A stretch of DNA of 11,418 nt, from assembly GCA_902478605.1 (NCBI GenBank), contig CABSLQ010000081.1, positions 1-11,418 on the forward strand, given 5' to 3'. The notes under the pieces were generated by a model. It saw nothing but the letters and a program-made list of their open reading frames with translations. It was not told the origin of the DNA and did not search any database. The DNA comes from an uncultured Oscillospiraceae bacterium (GTDB lineage: Bacteria > Bacillota > Clostridia > Oscillospirales > Acutalibacteraceae). This document shows, in pieces, positions 11,418-11,418 of this stretch (positions within the stretch are counted from its first letter, which is position 1; each line of letters opens with the position of its first letter). Both the position numbers and the translations under genes were made by a program.

Positions 11418-11418
11418 A

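Overview
The window looks like chromosomal DNA of a moderately GC-rich Clostridia-type Firmicute, probably a gut anaerobe of the Oscillospiraceae/Ruminococcaceae kind. The reasons are AGGAGG-type ribosome binding sites, GTG and TTG starts, an oxygen-sensitive anaerobic sulfatase-maturating radical SAM enzyme, a cdaA-cdaR pair, a lipoprotein D,D-carboxypeptidase with a Thr-rich linker, and the tail of a clostridial-type large serine recombinase. The genus cannot be fixed from the sequence.

Layout. (1) 1-133: a complete tRNA-Ala(GGC) with a strong terminator. (2) 131-4179: a visibly more AT-rich block. It opens with the C-terminal stub of a large serine recombinase (minus strand), then a TetR-type regulator, then a co-directional four-gene set: a GAD-like/DUF1851 (Tdi1-type) immunity-like protein, an unrecognised 161-aa protein, a 65-residue single-span membrane protein and a DUF1266 protein. 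A long hairpin closes the block. It reads as an integrated accessory island whose mobility genes have decayed. (3) 4180-9690: GC-rich core DNA. It holds an anaerobic sulfatase-maturase-like radical SAM/SPASM protein (minus), the divergent cdaA-cdaR operon (plus; c-di-AMP synthesis and its control), a structured non-coding stretch, a small 55-aa protein (minus) and an S11 D-Ala-D-Ala carboxypeptidase lipoprotein (minus). (4) 9690-10460: AT-rich, scarred DNA with two good promoters, several hairpin terminators, a 27-codon CPxC ORF that looks like the start of a transposase, a 64-codon fragment without a start, and a leader that resembles a transcription attenuator. (5) 10463-11128: a SUFU-domain protein (minus) with an extended -10 promoter and an embedded palindrome. 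(6) The right end holds a minus-strand terminator and possibly the last 26 codons of a gene that lies mostly outside.

How the parts fit. CdaA makes c-di-AMP and CdaR binds and regulates it; with the D,D-carboxypeptidase this gives the core part a cell-envelope flavour. The accessory parts are dominated by families linked to polymorphic-toxin immunity (GAD-like/DUF1851, SUFU), but no toxin gene is present. The most plausible reading is orphan immunity or defence-like islands near a tRNA, not a complete toxin system. The four-gene block at 1222-4034 and the attenuator-like leader at 10199-10321 are the parts least explained by known annotation.
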